Assembly: GCA_035378955.1 (NCBI GenBank)
Contig: DAOSUS010000032.1
Location: forward strand, 1 to 34,316
Reading direction: 5' to 3'
DNA length: 34,316 bases
Source of the DNA: Candidatus Hydrogenedens sp.
Lineage (GTDB): Bacteria; Hydrogenedentota; Hydrogenedentia; Hydrogenedentales; Hydrogenedentaceae
Below, one piece after another: positions 25,167 through 33,165 of this stretch. Within the stretch, counting starts at the first letter, position 1; each line of letters begins with the position of its first letter. A program made the translations under genes and the position numbers. The notes under the pieces were generated by a model, which did no database searches, was not told where the DNA came from, and worked only from the letters and a program-made list of their open reading frames with translations.

Positions 25167-26510
25167 TTAACAAGAAGAAAGCCATTGTTGGGGCAGTTGG
25201 ATAACGGGAATGGGCTGATTGGTTTTCCAACGCCCATTTGTAAAATCAGGGAAATCGACTTTCTTTCCACCTGCAGCAGCGGATTGCTCTGACAAATCTA
25301 TAATAGCTGACCAAGTAGCCGAATCATAAACATCGGGAAGAGAGGTTTGTCCTGTTCGGATAGCACGTACCAATTCCCGTACAGTAATGAAGTCGCCCAA
25401 CCCATGTCCGGCTGTAGAACCTCCTGCAGATTCATAAGCAGACCAAATTGGATGGGTATATTTCTTGGTATAAGATTCAAAATCTTCCCAAGTATCTTTC
25501 TGAGGACTTATATCTTCTAAATATATTTTTTGTAAAGAGCCGAAATAAATTCCTTTTGTCCCCTGAAGTCTAAAGATAGAGTCATAGGGGCGTGGTAATG
25601 ATGTATCATGATATAGCGTAATAGTCTTACCTAAAAATGTCTGAAGTATCGTGGTGTTTATATCTCCGTGCTTTATTTTCATTTTCGATAATTCATGTTC
25701 CGGACCATACTTTTTTATAAAATATTCATGGATACCGAAAGGAGGGGTTGAAACACTATATAAAGAAGTAAAACGGTCTCCCCTATTGATATTAAACCAC
25801 TGCGAAATAGGTCCAATAGGATGAGTAGGATAAGAGTTTCCTACTCTGTTAATAAGTTTCTTCCCTCGCCAAGTCAGCTGACCTGTCTCATCGGCTAATA
25901 GGAATCGGCAATCGTGCTGGTATCCACCTTCTGCATGAACAACTTCACCAAAACAACCTTCCCGTATCATTCGAAGAATCGTTAATGGCTCTTGAAAGTA
26001 GCATACATTTTCTAATATAAAACAAGGTTGTTTTTGTTTTTCCGAAGTCTCAATTAATTCCCAGCATTCTTTAATAGTTGTTGCCGATGGGACTTCAAGA
26101 GCCGCTATTTTTTCCGATTTCATAGCCGATAGTGCTACCGGAGTATGCCATTCCCATGAGGTTGCACATAACACACAATCCATATCATCACGCTTCACTA
26201 AATTTTCAAAATCGGTCTCTCCATTGGTGTAAGTTTCAGGGGAAAATTTTTGTCGTTGTTCACATAATAATTTTGTTCGTTCTGCATGTTCTTTTTTAAT
26301 ATCTGCGATAGCATGTATTTCGACATCCGAACATTGTGTCAACAAATCCACCAAAAAATGCCCTCGATTACCAACTCCAACAACTCCAATTCTTGCTTTT
26401 TCTTTTATATTTTGCGTTTGTGCCATCAGCATACTTATAGATAACGATGAAGGAATAATTGATGCCGCTTTCATAAAGTCCCTTCTTGACAATTTATCAA
26501 AATTTTTCAT
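25167..26510 (-). CDS. Tat-exported Gfo/Idh/MocA-fold protein, GH109-like (alpha-N-acetylgalactosaminidase family)
   Basis: 447 residues. An N-terminal twin-arginine signal (LSRRDFMKA, Arg9-Arg10) predicts folded export with bound cofactor. The Rossmann domain begins IGVVGVGNRG (41-50). Family features follow: SWEWHTPVA, EVPSAT, ENVCYF, HAEGGYQHDCR, YPTHPIGP with INRGDRF, and GHGLGDF where GH109 enzymes usually read GHGGMDF. GH109 glycosidases use tightly bound NAD+ to hydrolyse alpha-GalNAc. The specific substrate is inferred. GAAGGGG lies seven bases before the ATG. Last gene of the minus-strand series, 31 bp after the two-TM protein. Confidence 0.82.
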   Translation of the reverse strand: MKNFDKLSRRDFMKAASIIPSSLSISMLMAQTQNIKEKARIGVVGVGNRGHFLVDLLTQCSDVEIHAIADIKKEHAERTKLLCEQRQKFSPETYTNGETDFENLVKRDDMDCVLCATSWEWHTPVALSAMKSEKIAALEVPSATTIKECWELIETSEKQKQPCFILENVCYFQEPLTILRMIREGCFGEVVHAEGGYQHDCRFLLADETGQLTWRGKKLINRVGNSYPTHPIGPISQWFNINRGDRFTSLYSVSTPPFGIHEYFIKKYGPEHELSKMKIKHGDINTTILQTFLGKTITLYHDTSLPRPYDSIFRLQGTKGIYFGSLQKIYLEDISPQKDTWEDFESYTKKYTHPIWSAYESAGGSTAGHGLGDFITVRELVRAIRTGQTSLPDVYDSATWSAIIDLSEQSAAAGGKKVDFPDFTNGRWKTNQPIPVIQLPQQWLSSC

Positions 26511-26541
26511 ACCAAGTCCCCTTCTTCTATTAATGCAACAA

Positions 26542-27333
26542 CTAATAGTCCTGGCAACCTATAAAAAATGATAGCAATCCGAGATTAAAATGGTCTTTCC
26601 TAATATCAAGATATAAGTTATGACGAACTTGATAGATTCTTCCTACCAATTCTCCACGGTGGAAAATACCGGATTGCAAAATACGATATGCTTCATTACC
26701 ATTTTCAAAAAGAGTTACTGTATACACAGAACTAAACAAAGAGAAGCGCGGCTTGATATTCGCAATTCGTTTGCTATCTCTATATACATTGAATATTTTA
26801 GGGGCTTTTGATGTAAATGCGATAGAGAACCAACTGCGTTTTATAAAAATTGCACATACTTCATTTTCTAAAGTATCTTTTACAAGCCATTCATGACTTT
26901 TTTTCTCAATAAAATACTGAATTTCTCCAGCACGATTCACACACGGAAATAATATATTCTCTTTTTCTTTTAGTGGGATAAGATAAAGTTCATGATTTTC
27001 AAAAGGATCGGGTAGGTCTAAGGTTTCCTCGGATGCAGAACCATGTGCTTCTGCAAGACATTTTCGCCAACGTAGTTCACTAATTAGGGTTCTACCCATA
27101 AATAAGATAAGTCCGGATAATGTAATGACAATTAATATAAAAGTCCCTATATACGAAAGTTGTGGATTTCCTAAAATTAATCCCCAAAAGGTTAAAGAGA
27201 AAGCAAAAATAACACCGATACAGTAAATAAAGATACTGATGGGACTGATGTGATACACTAACTTTGGAAGTGTAAAGTAGCAAACAGCCCTTTCGTAATC
27301 ACTTAAAAAATCATCCATTTCTATTCGTGGCAT
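26542..27333 (-). CDS. Two-TM membrane protein of unknown function
   Basis: 263 residues. Two membrane helices (about 31-53 and 59-80) are followed by a soluble region of about 180 residues with many short beta strands and an alternating aromatic/basic pattern (PKIFNVYRDSKRIANIKPRFSLF onwards). The shape faintly recalls tubby/LURP-one/scramblase-like 12-strand domains, which bind membrane lipids, but I cannot identify it. It starts 20 bp after the PqiC-like lipoprotein gene, which makes a role with the lipid transporter plausible. The ribosome site is poor. Confidence 0.65.
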   Translation of the reverse strand: MPRIEMDDFLSDYERAVCYFTLPKLVYHISPISIFIYCIGVIFAFSLTFWGLILGNPQLSYIGTFILIVITLSGLILFMGRTLISELRWRKCLAEAHGSASEETLDLPDPFENHELYLIPLKEKENILFPCVNRAGEIQYFIEKKSHEWLVKDTLENEVCAIFIKRSWFSIAFTSKAPKIFNVYRDSKRIANIKPRFSLFSSVYTVTLFENGNEAYRILQSGIFHRGELVGRIYQVRHNLYLDIRKDHFNLGLLSFFIGCQDY

Positions 27334-27353
27334 GGATGAAAATAGTCCTTTTA

Positions 27354-27953
27354 TTAAGGTTTTTCAATGTTTTTTGCATCTATATATATTTTATTTATTA
27401 TTTCATCAACACAGGTAGAAAAAGTTTTTACTAATTCAGGAACGCCTTTATTCGGAGATTCTTTTTCAATGGAATAAATTTTCTGGGCTAATATTTCCAT
27501 ACTACTCGGATTCAAAAATTGAACGACAAATTTAACATAAGCAACAGGAAAAGTAGAACTCTCTACTTCCTCAAAATTAAGCACATCTATATGTAGATAA
27601 TAATCCGGTAACTTTTTCTCAGATTGATAACACAAAAAAGTTTGATTTATTTTATTTGTTATCAATTCTTCCAAACTGGAAGCCCAAAGATGGATAGAGT
27701 AATAATCCACCTGAACGGAATTTTTTCGAACCATAATCTCTTTTCTTTTCAACGATTCTGATAAACGGATACTTGCTACCTGAAGACATAATGGGGATGC
27801 ATCTTCTACAGGCTTAATTGTATTTTCTAAAGTGTAGTAATGTAAAGAGGGACCTGATATACAACCGAAAAAAATAAATGCGAGACAAATGCAACCTAAA
27901 AGACATCGATTTAATCGCCAATAAGACTTCTTATAGAGAAGAGATAGAAACAT
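27354..27953 (-). CDS. PqiC-like ABC-transport auxiliary lipoprotein
   Basis: 199 residues. A basic N-terminus and hydrophobic stretch end in FFGC with Cys31 as the likely lipidated residue (an imperfect lipobox). The mature part matches the ABC_trans_aux/PqiC pattern: an early YYTL strand, a VASIRLSESLKRKEIMVR stretch, and a WASSLEELI helix after the second strand. In PqiABC such a lipoprotein forms a ring at the outer membrane facing the MCE protein. It starts two bases after the mlaD stop, so it is part of the transporter operon. Confidence 0.8.
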   Translation of the reverse strand: MFLSLLYKKSYWRLNRCLLGCICLAFIFFGCISGPSLHYYTLENTIKPVEDASPLCLQVASIRLSESLKRKEIMVRKNSVQVDYYSIHLWASSLEELITNKINQTFLCYQSEKKLPDYYLHIDVLNFEEVESSTFPVAYVKFVVQFLNPSSMEILAQKIYSIEKESPNKGVPELVKTFSTCVDEIINKIYIDAKNIEKP

Positions 27954-27955
27954 TT

Positions 27956-28987
27956 TTATTTTTTACCTCCCGGGATTTTCCCTGTAAGTATAGATTGAGG
28001 TTGTTCGGATAAAGTTTGCGACAATAAACGCAAATTCCGAATGGTTTCTTTAATATCCAGAATGAGTTCATCAATATTTCTTCGATTTTTACTCATCCAA
28101 TTTTTCGCTTCAGAGGACAAATTATCCACATTTCCGGTAATTTTTTCTATATTGTTTAATATTTTTTCTAAATCATCTGCACTATTATCTGCTATGGATT
28201 GCACTCTTGCCAAAACATCTTTTACAGATTTCAAAGAGTCATGTATTGAGCCTCGATTTTCCGAGATTACGGTATTGACTTGTTCTAACACTTTTTGGGT
28301 GTCTTTCTCTATGTCCTGAATATTTTTCAAAATATCTGCAATTTGTGGCTTTTGTTCTTTGACCAGACTATTAAGTTCCTTGATAAAATCTGTTCCTTTT
28401 TCTAATGTTCCACTGATTTGCTGTGTCAATTCTGTAACTCGTGCTTTGGTTTCTTTTGTCGCTTCTGCCTTGCGGAGTTCGTCCATACCTAAAAAATCAG
28501 TCAAATCATCTAAAAGTTTCTCTACTTTTGTAATTGTACTTGAAAAATCGGGTAGTTCCACAAGGCTACCTGTTTTAGTTAAAGAGGGTATGATACTTCC
28601 ATCTTCCAATTTAGGGGCATTGGCTTCACCTGTTGAAATTTCAAGATGTCGTGCTGAGGTAAGAGAAACTTGCTCTACTGTGGCGATACATTTCTGATTT
28701 AAAACAATCTCCGGGGAAACAGCCAGTTTAACACATACCTGACTTGGGTCCTCACTATCCGGATAAATATCCGTAACTTTTCCAATTTTTAGTCCGCCAA
28801 AACGCACATCGGCACCACGGTCCAAACCTAATGTATTTTTAAATTTTGTGTAATAAATTTTTGTCCCTGCATTTGGGCGATAACCACGCACCAAAAGGAC
28901 AAAAGCCACAAGGACAATAACGCTAATCAGCACAAAAAAACCTGCAATAATTTCCTTTTTTGTAAATTCACTCGCTTTTGAACTCAT
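27956..28987 (-). CDS. mlaD: MlaD-family MCE-domain protein
   Basis: 343 residues: one N-terminal membrane helix (about 13-34), one MCE domain (about 38-115, with the FKNTLGLDRGADVRFGGLKIGKV stretch), and a long, mostly helical C-terminal part (about 140-330) rich in coiled-coil heptads. MCE proteins form hexameric rings that carry lipids between membranes. E. coli MlaD lacks such a long helical tail; here it may form a tunnel or needle across the periplasm, as in longer MCE proteins. Follows mlaF by 35 bp. Confidence 0.9.
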   Translation of the reverse strand: MSSKASEFTKKEIIAGFFVLISVIVLVAFVLLVRGYRPNAGTKIYYTKFKNTLGLDRGADVRFGGLKIGKVTDIYPDSEDPSQVCVKLAVSPEIVLNQKCIATVEQVSLTSARHLEISTGEANAPKLEDGSIIPSLTKTGSLVELPDFSSTITKVEKLLDDLTDFLGMDELRKAEATKETKARVTELTQQISGTLEKGTDFIKELNSLVKEQKPQIADILKNIQDIEKDTQKVLEQVNTVISENRGSIHDSLKSVKDVLARVQSIADNSADDLEKILNNIEKITGNVDNLSSEAKNWMSKNRRNIDELILDIKETIRNLRLLSQTLSEQPQSILTGKIPGGKK

Positions 28988-29022
28988 CTTTAATCACCAT
29001 ATCTTTATAATTTATTTTATTA

Positions 29023-29829
29023 TTACATATCTTCGAAAGAATCTAAAATTGCAGAAGAAGATTGATTTTCTTCCGGATTGGGTGTTCGTGTAAAAAATTG
29101 TCGCAGATAAGAATCGGTATTTAATTCCATCTCTTTCAAATCGCCAATTGCCACTATTTTTCCTGCATGTAATAAACAAACACGGTCGGCAATAATTTGG
29201 ACACTTTCTAAATCGTGAGTAACCACAACGCTGGTTAGATTAAAAGTATTTTGCATCTTTCGGATAAGATGGTCCAACCCCGCTGCAACAATAGGGTCAA
29301 GACCGGAGGAAGGCTCATCATAAAATATAATTTCAGGGTCTAAAGCCATAGCTCGTGCAATACCAGCTCTTTTTTTCATTCCACCGCTTAATTGTGAAGG
29401 ATAAAGATTGGAGCAACCGCCCAATCCCACAAGGTCCAATTTAATTTGTGTCATAATTTCGATAGTTGATTCTGCAAGACGGGTATGTTCCTTTAATGGT
29501 AAAGCCACATTTTCACCTACAGTCATAGAATTAAACAAAGCGGAATTTTGGAAACACATTCCTATCCGTTTACGAACCTCTATTTGTTCTTGTGTACTCA
29601 TTGTAGTAATATCTTTACCAAACATTATAATCTTGCCGAAATGTGGGCGAATTAGTCCTACCAGTGTTCGCAAGAGGGTGCTTTTGCCACAGCCACTCCC
29701 TCCTAAAATAACAAAAATTTCTCCTTTTTTTACTTTAAAAGAAATATCGTCAAGAACTCTTTTCGTTCCATACTGAACAACAAGGTTCTCTACTTCAATT
29801 ACATATTCATTATTATCGTTGTTCATCAT
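29023..29829 (-). CDS. mlaF: MlaF-family ABC transporter ATPase
   Basis: 268 residues with Walker A GGSGCGKST (43-51), signature LSGGMKKRAGIARAMALDP, Walker B IIFYDEPSSGLDP and the switch histidine in VVTHDLESV. It powers MlaE-mediated lipid movement. In E. coli the STAS protein MlaB binds this subunit. The ATG overlaps the mlaE stop by 4 nt. The C-terminal extension after the ATPase core (about 240-268) ends in acidic residues, and in MlaF this region is where the partner subunit exchanges contacts; here that is inference. Confidence 0.93.
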   Translation of the reverse strand: MMNNDNNEYVIEVENLVVQYGTKRVLDDISFKVKKGEIFVILGGSGCGKSTLLRTLVGLIRPHFGKIIMFGKDITTMSTQEQIEVRKRIGMCFQNSALFNSMTVGENVALPLKEHTRLAESTIEIMTQIKLDLVGLGGCSNLYPSQLSGGMKKRAGIARAMALDPEIIFYDEPSSGLDPIVAAGLDHLIRKMQNTFNLTSVVVTHDLESVQIIADRVCLLHAGKIVAIGDLKEMELNTDSYLRQFFTRTPNPEENQSSSAILDSFEDM

Positions 29830-30623
29830 TCTGTAAAGTAAAATAACGCTGTCCAGACTAAATCTACAATGATTATGGTAAAAATAGAAGTAACAACAGA
29901 AGATGTAGTCATTTTACCTACACTTTCCGCACTTCCTTCTACTTGAAATCCACGATAGATACCAACCCAACAAATAGTCAATCCAAAAAAGATACTTTTA
30001 ACCATTCCTGAAAATAAATCTTTAGAAACCAGCGCACTTGCGGTCTGGTCAAAATAGGCCCAGAAATCAATTCCCAGAATACCCACCGCTACAATAAATC
30101 CCCCTGCAATCATTATCGCCATTGAGAGGACTGTAACACAGGGAACGGCAATTACCATACCTAAAAACTTCGGAACAACTAAAAATTTAACAGGGTTTAA
30201 TCCCATTACCATAAGAGCATCTACCTCTTCTGACACCTTCATAGTTCCTATTTCAGCAGTAATAGCAGAACCGCTCCGTCCTGTAATAAGAATGGCGGAC
30301 ATTAGCGGTGCCAATTCCCGTAAGGCAGAAATGCCTACCAGATTTGCCATGAATATGGTAGCACCCCATTGCTGTAATGTATAGGCAGATTGCATCCCCA
30401 TAATAATCCCCACCAGCAGAGAAATTAAACCGACTATGGGTATAGAATGGAATCCATATTCTACGAAATGTTCCACCGCACTACGCCATCGTAAGCCTCG
30501 ACCCAATACGGGTTGCAAAAATAGCCAGTTCAGCGTATCCATAATTAAAACACAAACTACAAGTGCAGAATGCACGCCATTTAAAAAACTTCGACCTATA
30601 CTGCCTAAAAAATATCTAATCAT
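29826..30623 (-). CDS. mlaE: MlaE-family lipid ABC transporter permease
   Basis: 265 residues with about five to six membrane helices and the family core LRELAPLMSAILITGRSGSA followed by an AEIGTMKVSEEVDAL coupling segment. It is the inner-membrane permease of the MCE transporter. It overlaps the STAS gene upstream and mlaF downstream by 4 nt each, so STAS, permease and ATPase are translated as one coupled unit. Confidence 0.93.
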   Translation of the reverse strand: MIRYFLGSIGRSFLNGVHSALVVCVLIMDTLNWLFLQPVLGRGLRWRSAVEHFVEYGFHSIPIVGLISLLVGIIMGMQSAYTLQQWGATIFMANLVGISALRELAPLMSAILITGRSGSAITAEIGTMKVSEEVDALMVMGLNPVKFLVVPKFLGMVIAVPCVTVLSMAIMIAGGFIVAVGILGIDFWAYFDQTASALVSKDLFSGMVKSIFFGLTICWVGIYRGFQVEGSAESVGKMTTSSVVTSIFTIIIVDLVWTALFYFTE

Positions 30624-30943
30624 TCTTCATTACTTTCTGTGATTGTAAATACCGTTTCCAACCGCGACAGATTTAATACTTTCCGAACAGCATGTGAAGG
30701 AGATAGGATTTGGAATGATTTCTTTTGTTTTTTAGCCGAACGGAGTCCTTCTACCAAGGTAGCAACTCCTGAAGAATCCATATACTCTACCTGCGAGAGT
30801 TGAACAATAACGATATCTTTCGATTTATCAACGGATTCCAAAATGGCTTTTCTCAGGTTAGGAGAGGTATATAAATCTACCTGTCCAGATACTTGAATTT
30901 TATAATTTCCGTTCTTTTCTATCGTTTGAATATCCATGTACAT
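30620..30943 (-). CDS. STAS-domain protein (anti-sigma antagonist / MlaB-like)
   Basis: 107 residues forming one STAS domain: a GQVDLYTSPNLR stretch (20-31) and the phospho-acceptor loop VEYMDSSGVATLV with Ser57-Ser58 before Gly59, as in SpoIIAA/RsbV. E. coli MlaB is also a STAS protein, bound to the ATPase MlaF. Position decides nothing between the two roles: upstream lies an RsbW-like kinase, downstream lies mlaE with a 4-nt overlap. It could serve both, as a phospho-switched transporter subunit. MYM gives two candidate starts two codons apart. Confidence 0.88.
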   Translation of the reverse strand: MYMDIQTIEKNGNYKIQVSGQVDLYTSPNLRKAILESVDKSKDIVIVQLSQVEYMDSSGVATLVEGLRSAKKQKKSFQILSPSHAVRKVLNLSRLETVFTITESNEE

Positions 30944-30946
30944 TAT

Positions 30947-31384
30947 TTAACCTTTCTTAAATGCTTTTCGTCGTGCCCTTAATACAAGGCAGTTTTCACC
31001 ATTCTCGTTTACATGAAAAGAAACCTCATCAAAGGCTCGTTTTAATATAATAAGCCCGAGACCATGAGGTTTAAGTTTTTCTGGTGTTACATCGTTTCTT
31101 TTTTCTCTAATCAGAAAATCTTTAGGGGGACAGTTTCCACAATCTTGTAATTCAAATTCCAACCAAACCGTTCCTAACCGCGCAGACAAATGAATAATCC
31201 CCGACTTTGCCCCATGATAAGCATGCCGAATGCAATTCGTACAGGCTTCATCCAGTCCTAACACAATATCATCAATCCTTTCCTTTGAAAAATGAGCCAT
31301 CTCAAGGTAATTACGCACTAAAGCCCGAACAGGTTTTAGCAGTTTCGGATGTGAACGAAAGGTAATTGTAAAATCATCATGCAT
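30947..31384 (-). CDS. RsbW/SpoIIAB-like serine kinase (HATPase_c anti-sigma type)
   Basis: 145 residues of GHKL ATP-binding fold. The N box reads LGLDEACTNCIRHAYHG (Glu and Asn in the usual places), the G1 box LQDCG, and the G2 box PHGLGLIIL. Such kinases phosphorylate a STAS partner on serine and may sequester a sigma factor when the partner is phosphorylated. It is a single domain with no dimerising His kinase part. The start overlaps the end of the PP2C gene by 8 nt and the stop lies 3 nt before the STAS gene. Confidence 0.9.
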   Translation of the reverse strand: MHDDFTITFRSHPKLLKPVRALVRNYLEMAHFSKERIDDIVLGLDEACTNCIRHAYHGAKSGIIHLSARLGTVWLEFELQDCGNCPPKDFLIREKRNDVTPEKLKPHGLGLIILKRAFDEVSFHVNENGENCLVLRARRKAFKKG

Positions 31385-33062
31385 GATTTAACCACCGAAA
31401 TAGTAATAATGTGCAATCATCATGTGGGAGGTTAGGTGCGCTATATTTCTGAACTTTTTGTAAAATATCCTGAACCGCCTTCTCTGCATTTTCTAAATGT
31501 AAATTTTCTATGGTCTTTTTTAATCTATCAATACCAAATTCTCTGTCGGTTATTTCTTTATTCTTGTCTTCTCGTCGTGCTTCAATAATTCCATCTGTAA
31601 ACAGAATAAGGGCATCTTCTTTAGACAAAATATCTTTATCTTCCTTCCATACGGTATTCGGTAACACCCCTAAGGGTGGACCTGACGGATGGAAACAGTA
31701 TTCTGTTTTATGATTTCGCCACCATAAAACAGGTAGATGTCCTGCATTTACAGCCGTAACCTCACCCGTCTTTAAATTCACAACAATATAGCAAAAAGAA
31801 CAAAACATCCCTTGCTGTCCATATTCAAATAAATCTTCATTGAGGGCTTTAAGCACTTCTATTGGCGATGATAATCGCTGGGCTTGAATACGAAATTCCG
31901 TAAGCAAACGAACCATAGCAAGGGAAGCCGGCATTCCTTTTCCAGAAACATCACCTACAATAAAACCTAAACGATTATCTGGAAGCAATATCACATCAAA
32001 GAAATCGCCACCCACTACCTTTGCGGGAAGTGTCTGAGCAAACATATCACAATTTTTAGGAATAGAACTCCAATTATTGAAGAGGAAGCCTTGTTGAATT
32101 GTAGCGGCTGTTTGCAGTTCCTGTTCCATTCTATATTTTTCTATCAATTCCTGATAAATTTTAACATTTTCTATCGCTAACCCGGAAGCATTCCCCACGG
32201 CTGAAGCAAGAAGTAATTCTTCTTCCGAATATCGGTTTTTATCCGATACAGTATCCATGTAAAACAATCCCAATATTTTCTCTTTGGCACGAAGAGGAAC
32301 ACAAATAACAGATTGAACATTTAACGAAATAATACTTACTGCCCTTTTTAAGTCTTCATTATCCATAATATCCTGATAGAGCAAACTTTGTCGCTCTTTC
32401 ACTACTTTGTAAATAACGGTATTACTGATACGAACACGATTTACAGGAACAGCAACCAGATGCCCTCCTTCCCATTGATGCACTCGGGAACATTTTGGGC
32501 AGGGGAGTATTTTCCCTTCTTCATCTGTAAGTAAAATAGCCCCATGGTCTATTGGAATAACATGTGAAGTTGCTTCAATAATTTTGTTCTGTAATTCACA
32601 AAGGTCAAAATTGGTAGAAATGTCGTTTATTACCTTACATAAGGTCTCTAATAATAGAGTTGCATGTTGCTCTTTTACAGGAGAAACTGTAGACTCATCC
32701 ATACTAAGGAAAGTATGGGAGACAATAGAATGTTGCTCCTCTATTTCTCCTACTCCTGAGGCTTCTGTAGGCTTACTATTTTCCTCTATTTCAAAACGGA
32801 AAAGGGTCTTTCCTATTTGAACGGTATCTCCGGAATGTAACTCACCGGATAACATTTTCTGTCCATTAATAAATGTCCCATTAGTGCTACCTAAATCCTT
32901 CCATTTGTAACTATCCTCGCTTTTGATAAGTTCAAAATGCTTACGGGATACGGCCGGGTCTTCAATGACAATATTACATTCTTTTGTTCTTCCTATGATT
33001 AAATGAGAATGAACCGGATACTTTTCTTTATCATCCTCTTTAATCAGATAGGCTTTGGGCAC
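31377..33062 (-). CDS. FHA-GAF-PP2C (RsbU/SpoIIE-type) serine phosphatase
   Basis: 561 residues. An FHA domain (about 1-95; IGRTKECN, SRKHFEL, GSTNGTFING) reads phosphothreonine. A GAF-like sensor (about 140-300) contains a CPKC pair (in LPCPKCSR). A PPM/SpoIIE phosphatase (about 330-557) carries the metal-binding acidic motifs GGDFFD, GDVSGKG, FTDGIIEA and LPHDD. All key Asp residues are present, so it should be active, most likely on the phospho-STAS protein two genes downstream. The start is GTG with GGGAG seven to eight bases upstream; the nearby ATG is out of frame. It heads the operon and has its own promoter-like site. Confidence 0.92.
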   Translation of the reverse strand: MPKAYLIKEDDKEKYPVHSHLIIGRTKECNIVIEDPAVSRKHFELIKSEDSYKWKDLGSTNGTFINGQKMLSGELHSGDTVQIGKTLFRFEIEENSKPTEASGVGEIEEQHSIVSHTFLSMDESTVSPVKEQHATLLLETLCKVINDISTNFDLCELQNKIIEATSHVIPIDHGAILLTDEEGKILPCPKCSRVHQWEGGHLVAVPVNRVRISNTVIYKVVKERQSLLYQDIMDNEDLKRAVSIISLNVQSVICVPLRAKEKILGLFYMDTVSDKNRYSEEELLLASAVGNASGLAIENVKIYQELIEKYRMEQELQTAATIQQGFLFNNWSSIPKNCDMFAQTLPAKVVGGDFFDVILLPDNRLGFIVGDVSGKGMPASLAMVRLLTEFRIQAQRLSSPIEVLKALNEDLFEYGQQGMFCSFCYIVVNLKTGEVTAVNAGHLPVLWWRNHKTEYCFHPSGPPLGVLPNTVWKEDKDILSKEDALILFTDGIIEARREDKNKEITDREFGIDRLKKTIENLHLENAEKAVQDILQKVQKYSAPNLPHDDCTLLLFRWLNHA

Positions 33063-33116
33063 TGCTACTCTCCCAACTCATGTTTTATTACTTTATTTTA
33101 TAATATTGTAACTCTT

Positions 33117-33144
33117 TTTATATTATAGAATACTTATTTTTCAA
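33117..33144 (-). promoter_or_regulatory. Predicted promoter of the PP2C-kinase-STAS-Mla operon
   Basis: Read on the minus strand, TTGAAA (33144-33139), a 16-bp spacer and TATAAA (33122-33117) lie in the 103-bp gap after the nagA-like gene. The leader would be about 45-50 nt. No terminator is seen between the genes, so readthrough from upstream is also possible. Confidence 0.45.
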
Positions 33145-33165
33145 TAAGAAGTTCCACTAAAAACC

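Noticed and set aside
33133..33148. CTTATT/AATAAG hairpin after the nagA-like gene
   Set aside because: Only six AT pairs; overlaps the predicted promoter and is not convincing as a terminator.
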